Assembly: GCA_022828595.1 (NCBI GenBank)
Contig: JAKGHH010000005.1
Coordinates: 60,507,655 to 60,571,654 of the forward strand
Direction: 5' to 3'
Length of the DNA: 64,000 bases
Origin: Nelumbo lutea
Taxonomy: Eukaryota > Streptophyta > Magnoliopsida > Proteales > Nelumbonaceae
Below are positions 57,634 to 64,000 of this stretch, one piece after another (within the stretch, counting starts at the first letter, position 1; the number at the start of each line of letters is the position of its first letter). The position numbers and the translations under genes were made by a program. Under the pieces are notes generated by a model. That model ran no database searches, had not been told where the DNA came from, and saw nothing but the letters and a program-made list of their open reading frames with translations.

Positions 57634-57895
57634 GGCTGTATTTGGTTGCAATGCAAATAAACTTATATTGATGCAAAACTATGATAGTGCAAATGATTTG
57701 AGATGTTTTATTTGAACTTTTGCTTCAATTTTTATTTTATTTTATTTGATTGCAGTACAAATGAAGTAAATTAAGACATTAAGCAGAACAAAGCAAAACC
57801 CAGAACAAGATTAATAAGAATTTGTATTTTTTTCATTTGTACTTCCATGCATTTATACTAATTCAAATAAAATTGCACTGCAACCAAACACAGCC
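57634..57895. mobile_element. MITE with GGCTGTGTTTGGTTGCA-type inverted repeats
   Basis: The left end GGCTGTATTTGGTTGCAATG pairs with the right end CTGCAACCAAACACAGCC; about 25 bp inverted with few mismatches, 262 bp total. Flanks are TTA and TTG, a likely mutated 3-bp target duplication. Confidence 0.75.
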
Positions 57896-58867
57896 TTGGT
57901 GTCTAATGCTTATTTTAATCATGAGCAAATGTGTCATATATCACTTATAATGAACAATTGGTAGGGGATCTGGATTCCAGATACTCAATGTCATCCTACC
58001 ATCAACTATCAAGACTTGTGACTTACATGTAGACCTCTTCACGGGCCGTACTTTGAGCCGAGCCTATTCAAAATTTAGCAAAAGCCAAACCCGAGCCTGG
58101 CCCATGAACAGGTCTACTTACATGCACATTATACATCACCGGAACGTGGGTCTTAATTTATAAAGGAAAATTGTCTTTAATCAAAAGCACATCTAAAAAA
58201 TGACCTTGGTCACTTCCTTCTTTCAAATCTGTATTTTCTTCATTCTTCTTTTTATTTTATTTCCTTTTGTGTTCTGTATAAAAGAAGTGAAACAAATTGG
58301 ATAATGGTTACTAGTTAGAGGCTTCAGTTTGTGGTTGTATTTATGTCATCTGGCCTAAGAAGACGCTCATAATTCTGGATGCCATTTATATGCAATGACA
58401 CAAATTTGACCTGCAATTGCATGAATTTGATCTCATATTTGGAGGGATGCCAAAATGACCATCTCAGCTAGTAGTTGATTGATACATCGGTTGGACTTAG
58501 ATTGGAGATGAAACCCCATCTACACACTAGGACAATTTTTTGGGGATATATGGAGCACATGCTTGTCAGTTTTCATAGATAAATTAAATTCTGTTTGGAC
58601 AATTTTGTTCTATCTCGTGTCATGAAACTAAAAACGGATGTGTTTGCAAGGCTTTGCTACTCAACCCTAATAGAAAATTTTAAATAACATATAAAAATAT
58701 TAAAAATGATGGATTTGATACATTTTGTCATATCCAATCAAATATCCAGCATCCTACCTGAAGAATATATTTAAAAATATTTATTATTCGTTAAGACAAA
58801 TCACAAATCCAGCTCAACATGGCCTGTACCAAAATCTTTTTTAAGTATAGTTGAGTTTGAGATTCTC
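57896..58867. other. Intergenic, nothing recognised
   Basis: AT-rich sequence without coding, RNA or clear repeat signals. Confidence 0.45.
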
Positions 58868-58982
58868 TAAGGTTACGTTTGGTTTGAAGCAAAAGGTAGG
58901 GAAACTTATACAAGTTTTGTAAAGGTTTTTCTATCTTTTCCTTCCTTTCCCTATTTTTTCCTTCAAACCAAATATAACCTAA
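58868..58982. mobile_element. Short Tourist-like MITE, TAA duplication
   Basis: A 109-bp element (58871-58979) with ends GGTTACGTTTGGTTTGAAG and CTTCAAACCAAATATAACC, flanked by TAA on both sides, as PIF/Harbinger-type elements leave. Confidence 0.75.
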
Positions 58983-59019
58983 GAGCGATAGACATTGTAG
59001 AGGGCAAAAAAGGATAGAC

Positions 59020-59300
59020 TTACTCGGAGAATGAACTGGTCAGGAGTTCGTTCTTAGGTCGAACGGTCCGACCATTTGGAATGGTCGGCCTGTTCTAACA
59101 AAAAAATTAAAAAAATAAAAATGGTCAAAACTGTTGAATGGTTCAAATGGTTCAACCACCATGGGTCAGTGGTTTGCTAACCAAATCAACGTTTTTTTTT
59201 TTGCCAAAATATGGTTTTGGCAAAAAATGAAACTGATCACTTGGCCGGCTCCTGGTTTTCTGGTCTAACCATCCGGTTTGGTCTAGTTTTGAAAACCATG
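59020..59300. repeat. Dispersed repeat related to the hAT-like MITE
   Basis: Contains GAATGGTTCAAATGGTTC, CCATCCGGTTTGGTC and the right end GTTTTGAAAACCATG, like 57313-57616. The left end was not resolved. Confidence 0.4.
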
Positions 59301-59511
59301 GACAAACTGCTGGTACTTTACTATGGAAGTATTTTTATCAAGACTATATATTAATGGAACTTCATCCTCCAATATTTAGGGGCAGAGCAAGATTAAGTGG
59401 GTTGCATACGTGTTAGAACACGGTTGGGTGACCAGCCTTCATTGTAAAATGTTGTCTCCAGCTCGTATCAAAATCTCTATAGATTCATCATCATTGGGAG
59501 ATAGAACAGTA

Positions 59512-59739
59512 AGGCCCCCTTTGGTTCGCAAGAGTAGGGGTTTGGAATTGGAATGGGAATGGGCTATTCCAATTCCAACTGTTTGGTTGGGTGGAATTGA
59601 AATCTCATTTCCATTTTTGTTGGAATGATATTCCTTGGTTCATTTGAGGGAATGGTCATTCTCTGCCCCTCCTTTGAAAATTAAATTCCATTCCTATTGA
59701 TTCCAATTCCCATTCCTATTCTTGTTTGAAAACAGGCCA
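59512..59739. mobile_element. Probable MITE with GGCCCCCTTTGGTTCGCAAGA ends
   Basis: The left end GGCCCCCTTTGGTTCGCAAG and right end CTTGTTTGAAAACAGGCC are imperfect inverted repeats. The interior is rich in GGAATTGGAATGGGAATGGG and its complement, so the whole folds into a hairpin. An open frame across it is spurious. Confidence 0.5.
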
Positions 59740-60964
59740 CTTCGACAAGAGTAGTACGAATCCACCAAGAGGTGAAGTCTATTTTCCTACAAAGAATCAA
59801 TTACCAATGGAGCATCTCAAAGATGGGAAAGTTCATTTTCAAGAGTAAGATTAATTTAATAAATTAATTAAAGAAGAGCACGTGCTTCACTTTCAACAGC
59901 TGAAAGAGTAAAAAATTGAATAGATCGTGCCATGGTGAAGATCCATAATGATCTCTAACTCTAAGGTAGTGTTCTTTTTCTGGGTTTTGAGAGGGAGAAA
60001 CTTGGTCAATGGGATTTTGATTTTTATTGACTAAGAATCCCATGTTCTTTTTTCAGATTTATGTGGGGACCAGTGAAAGTTTATTTTCCTAGGTATAACT
60101 ATACCCATCTCTTAGGTGGATAAATAACTTTCCCACCTTAGGAGAAAGTTGCCAATACTTGAATGAAACAAAAATGCCTCTTGTAATAATGAATTTTTAT
60201 GATTAAAATGGTCATTGCCTTATTTATATGGGAAATAAAAGAACATGGGTAAATGCACTTACTCATGTAAGTATTTCTCAGGAAAGACTTACCCGAATAA
60301 ATGCATTTACCGAAAAGCAAAAAAGAACTATACCTGCTCCTGCTTGAGAAGTAGTGCAAGCACCATCAAAATTCACTTTGATCTAGTTGTAAGGTGGGAA
60401 TGGAGTTGAGGGATTATAACAACAGAATCATCCGGATTCAAAACAATCAAAGAAAATAAATTCTGAATAGAAGATTGAATTGAAACAACCACTTGATGAG
60501 GATCAAACTTAATTTCTTCTAATCACCTAGCCTTCCAAATACACTAAATAGTGATTGTGCATTTTGCAAAAGTAGAGATAAAATGTTGAGCAAGAGGATT
60601 ATCTAAAATGGACCCAATTAGTACACCGATTCCTAAGGTCCCAAGAAGGAGAGGCATCAATATTCAGTGCAAATGTGCAATAGCAGCATGCGGAATATGC
60701 CTAATAACTGGACTAAAGAATAGAAGATGTTGTAGTGAACTAGTGATTCTTCACTATGACAACAAATTTTACATTGAGAGTGACATTCCAAACTAGTTCA
60801 TCACATTGTGAATCTTGATGAGAGGGAACATAAATATTAAGAATTGCACCCGCAATTTCTATTGTAAAATGAGTATTTAATAAATCCTGCTTCCTTGTAT
60901 TAGACTCTTGATGAATCAGCAAAGCAACCTTTCCCCTCAATTTTACTCTGGCAGATTAAACCTG
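59740..60964. other. Intergenic, nothing recognised
   Basis: AT-rich sequence without a supported gene. Confidence 0.45.
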
Positions 60965-61350
60965 TAAGGCTACGTTTGGGAACGATTCAAATGGAGTGTA
61001 AATCTCGGTTCAGGGTAAATTTGCACTCTGGTTCATTTTTGCTTGTATTTGACAGCGTTACATTTATGCATTGACAAATGATAGACCAATGCATATTTAC
61101 ATTGATAATAAGATGTAAAAGTACATCAATAAAAAAGAAGTAAATTTGCATTCAAGTGGGCTTTTGATAAAAAAGAAAGACATATGCTTTATTAGAATTT
61201 GTGTTTGCATCCATTACAGCTAAAAGCCTGTTTTGTAAGAAGGTAAATTTGTCAATACAAAATTAACCCAATTTTACAATTTATATGATCCGTTTTACAC
61301 TCTACAATTTGCATTCACATTTATTTGCATCATTTCCAAACACAGACTAA
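60965..61350. mobile_element. Tourist-like MITE, TAA duplication
   Basis: A 380-bp element (60968-61347) with ends GGCTACGTTTGGGAACGATT and ATCATTTCCAAACACAGAC, flanked by TAA at 60965-60967 and 61348-61350. The interior repeats TTTGCATT and ATTTGCAT motifs in both orientations. Confidence 0.75.
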
Positions 61351-61425
61351 GGGTCTTCCTTCAACCCATGGATATGAAAGAATATCTATACTCCATCCCA
61401 AGCCAATATTCCATTGAATTATGTT

Positions 61426-61472
61426 AAACTAATTTACCTAATTGAATTATGTTAAATTAGGTAAATTAGTTT
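61426..61472. repeat. Perfect short hairpin
   Basis: AAACTAATTTACCTAATT is followed after about 10 bases by its reverse complement AATTAGGTAAATTAGTTT. No T-run follows that would mark a pol III terminator. Confidence 0.85.
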
Positions 61473-63217
61473 ATACAAGGATTATAATGCTTGGGTAAAT
61501 TAGTTCATATATAACCCAAAAATAATGCTTGGGTTGGAATCAATTTGGTTTTGCCCAATTGAAAAAGTCATAAAGGTCTTTCCACTTGGATTTTGTTTAA
61601 TAAAACCCCTGCATCACACAAATAGGGTCCTTGCTAGGTTAGATAGGTCAATTTAATTAGCATAACTTAATCAGCTATATAATGTAGTTTATATTGACAT
61701 AAAAACACTTAGATTAATTATACCAATACGTGGTTAAGTTAATTAAGATAAAAAAAAGCCTTGACATTAATAAAGACTTGCCTTATTTTGTTATAGATAT
61801 ATTATCAAAGATTATTAGTAAATTAATTAATTAACAGCCTTTGATATATAGATTTCATTTTATTAATAACAAATTAATTAGTTAACTACCATTGATTAAT
61901 CAATTTTCTATTTACCTATTTTTATTAGGTAAAATACTTTTTTTTCTGAGGCAATAATATACTGTTTATGTTTCTTCTTAATTCCTTCTGTCATCATATT
62001 AGATATCGAATGTTCCCATGCATTGCACGGGCCCTACTAGTATCAATATATAAAACAAGCCTAAATTTACAAAAATAAATATCAAATATAGTATAACATA
62101 TAAAAAAAAATGTCTAAACCTAAATTCCCTCTTAGTTCTAAAGAACTTTAAATGAAAATTTTAAATGGGGTGAGAGAGAGAACATTTCAAATCCTATACC
62201 ACTAGGGCTGCAACTTAGGTTGGGTTGGGTTGAAGTTCAAATTAAGGAAAAGGGTTGAAAAGTGTGAACCCGGCTTAATTTTGGGTTGGGTTATGATTGA
62301 GGTCTTGGTTAACCTAAACCAACTTAGTTTCATATTATATAAGCATTCATGATTCATGCGTGTATTTAACTACTTCTGTATATATGCATATACGCATGTG
62401 GAATGTATGTATATATTTGAGCAACCATGCATCTCTCTCTCTCTATATATACCTATCTATCTATATACACATACATTCATACTTACATATATAATTATGT
62501 TATATACCTATATATGTATTTATACTAACAATTTTGTTTTTAAAGGCAATTTTTTTTCAAATACATTATAATTATGTCATTTTACACGTGATGATGATAA
62601 AATTGAATTGGCCTACTATTGTCCAAGAAATAAGAGCATCCAACAAAAGAAAGTTGAGAAATCAGGCCAACCCGAACCCGGCCTGAAAACTTCAAGTTGG
62701 ATTAGGGTTGACCACTTGACGTGAATCCAACCTAACACAGTTAAATTAAATATTTATAAAATAGTATCTTCTCAGACTCCAATTTTAATAGAACCGGATG
62801 GAGTTAAAATCAAATTCAGACCTATTCTCATCCAATTATTATTAATGAGATGCAAGTTTTAACAATCAAATTCGGGATAACTGATTAAAGTCAAATCGGG
62901 TATCGGACTTTCGAGTCCGTTGAAGGAATACTTATGCCACAAAATGACAAGATTAATTTGATAATAAAAAACGAAACAAAAGTAAAGGGTTTTAGCCTAT
63001 TACTCCTGTATTTGCATAAAAACCCTTCTTATTACCTTACGTTTTATCACTGCAGTGACTACTGATTAGGGCCCTCCCGTCATGTGAGGTTATCTTGGGG
63101 CTCCGCCAGTCCGCTCCCGATCCTTGCTCCGATCCCCAAACCCGACGGTATCACAAATCCTTTCTTCACATTTCCCTCCAGAAAGTCAGAAACAACCACC
63201 GTCGCCAGCCTCGATTC
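61473..63217. other. AT-rich intergenic DNA upstream of the PPR gene
   Basis: Contains a CT/TA simple-sequence region at about 62431-62520 and GGTTGGGTTGGGTTG at 62219, which resembles one end of an hAT-type MITE. No partner end was fixed. No gene is seen. The last ~150 bases are GC-richer and are probably the PPR gene leader. Confidence 0.45.
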
Positions 63218-63289
63218 ATGGGGTTGTTAAGTGCTCTCTCGTTGATAGCAGTCATCTTCTCAGTTGAACTGTTGAAGTCTCGTACATAA
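63218..63289 (+). CDS. Short upstream ORF in the PPR gene leader
   Basis: A 23-codon ORF, MGLLSALSLIAVIFSVELLK..., ends 64 bases before the PPR start codon. It is hydrophobic. If the transcript starts upstream of it, it would lower PPR translation. There is no evidence of a function of its own. Confidence 0.25.
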   Translation: MGLLSALSLIAVIFSVELLKSRT

Positions 63290-63353
63290 TCACCATCGAA
63301 CAAATTTGAACCCTGGAGCTGGAGGAGAATCATGATTACCGATCGTCTCCGCC

Positions 63354-64000
63354 ATGAAGAATGCTGCCCTTGCTTCTTCATCTCTCTTTACAGATGTCCG
63401 AGCAACCGCCAACCGTTACGCTGCCCTACTGCAGCTCTGCTGCCCCCAAGGTCCAAAATCTTACTCCCTTGCACGGAGTGTCCACGCCCACATGATCACT
63501 TCAGGTTTCAGGCCACGCGGACACATCCTCAACCGTTTGATCGACATCTACTGCAAGTCCCGCAACATCGCTTACGCCCGCCACCTCTTTGATGCAATTC
63601 CCAAACCAGACATTGTTGCCCGGACGACCCTGATTTCTGCTTACTCCGTTGAAGGGTCATTGAAGCTTGCGCGAGAACTATTCGATGGAACGCCGGTAAG
63701 TGTTCGTGATACCGTTTCCTACAATGCGATGATTACGGGGTATTCGCATAATGGTGACGGTCACTCCGCCGTTAAGCTCTTCTCTGACATGAGGTGTGAC
63801 TGCTTGCGACCCGATAATTTCACGTTGACTAGCGTTCTCAGTGCGCTGGTCCTTATTGTCGATGATGAATTGCAATGCCAACAGTTTCACTGCACCGTGG
63901 TAAAGTCAGGATTGGAATCTGTTGTGTCTGTGTTGAATGCGCTTATATCTCTTTATGTGAAGTGTGCAGGATTCTCTTCGTCATTGATGAACTCTGCTAG
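63354..64000 (+). CDS. Pentatricopeptide repeat protein, At1g25360-like (N-terminal part)
   Basis: Open from ATG 63354 to the window end without a stop: 215 codons, no intron. PLS-class PPR proteins bind organellar RNA and act in editing or processing in chloroplasts or mitochondria. Seen: a short start (MKNAALASSSLFTDVRATAN), then LLQLC, ARSVHAHMITSGF, HILNRLIDIYCKSRNIAYAR, LFDAIPKPDIVARTTLISAY, DTVSYNAMITGYSHNGDG, and PDNFTLTSVLSAL. These are successive PPR motifs of ~31-36 residues in the order I recall for the Arabidopsis At1g25360 family (DYW subclass, about 790 residues). The C-terminal E/DYW part lies beyond the window. Start choice: Kozak-like GCCATGA and the family N-terminus. It is GC-richer than the flank. 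Confidence 0.88.
   Translation, partial: MKNAALASSSLFTDVRATANRYAALLQLCCPQGPKSYSLARSVHAHMITSGFRPRGHILNRLIDIYCKSRNIAYARHLFDAIPKPDIVARTTLISAYSVEGSLKLARELFDGTPVSVRDTVSYNAMITGYSHNGDGHSAVKLFSDMRCDCLRPDNFTLTSVLSALVLIVDDELQCQQFHCTVVKSGLESVVSVLNALISLYVKCAGFSSSLMNSA

Overview
This window is nuclear DNA from a flowering plant. The evidence is a spliced plant-type eIF4B gene, the start of a PLS-type pentatricopeptide-repeat gene, Tat-lineage Ty3/gypsy and LINE retrotransposons, several MITE classes and AT-rich intergenic DNA. The species cannot be named from the sequence. One scaffold gap of exactly 100 N lies at 26160-26259.

Layout. 1-12.4 kb is a transposon graveyard: a Mutator-type MITE with a 9-bp target duplication, LINE remnants on both strands, a decayed plastid-protein pseudogene, a MITE split by a later retro-insertion, and a tRNA-derived SINE head. 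12.6-16.8 kb holds the first of two host genes that look functional, an eIF4B-like translation factor. Its last 14 codons lie in a tiny second exon after a 2.9-kb intron. 17.1-18.3 kb is AT-rich. 18.3-26.16 kb is a Tat-lineage Ty3/gypsy element with 5' LTR, PBS, gag, protease, RT, two RNase H domains and integrase. It also has a decayed antisense extra ORF downstream of pol. It is disabled by amber stops and a frameshift, and it runs into the gap.

26.26-53.54 kb is the outstanding feature: about 27 tandem, variably deleted units of roughly 1,075 bp. A full unit, read on the minus strand, has a ~205-bp LTR (TGATA...TATCA, with TATA box), a primer-binding site one base off initiator-tRNA-Met complementarity, a ~165-bp leader, and a fragment of a calmodulin-like gene (CML25/26-like, EF-hands 2-4, EF-hand 1 missing). 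Next comes, in antisense, the 3' end of a Ty3/gypsy pol gene including its stop codon. It looks like a TRIM-like miniature LTR element that captured a calcium-sensor gene and amplified in tandem. The right-edge unit is different: gypsy pol fragment, then antisense CML, then a purine stretch and a 982-bp gypsy LTR (53541-54522). There the CML occupies the place and orientation used by the antisense extra ORF of the neighbouring Tat element. A 1,955-bp solo LTR with a perfect 5-bp target duplication sits inside one CML copy.

54.5-63 kb is intergenic DNA with a frameshifted zinc-finger pseudogene, an hAT-like and several Tourist-like MITEs. 63.35 kb to the window end is the intronless start of a PPR gene resembling Arabidopsis At1g25360, preceded by a short upstream ORF. 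Apart from the eIF4B-like gene and this PPR gene, essentially everything recognisable is mobile-element derived.
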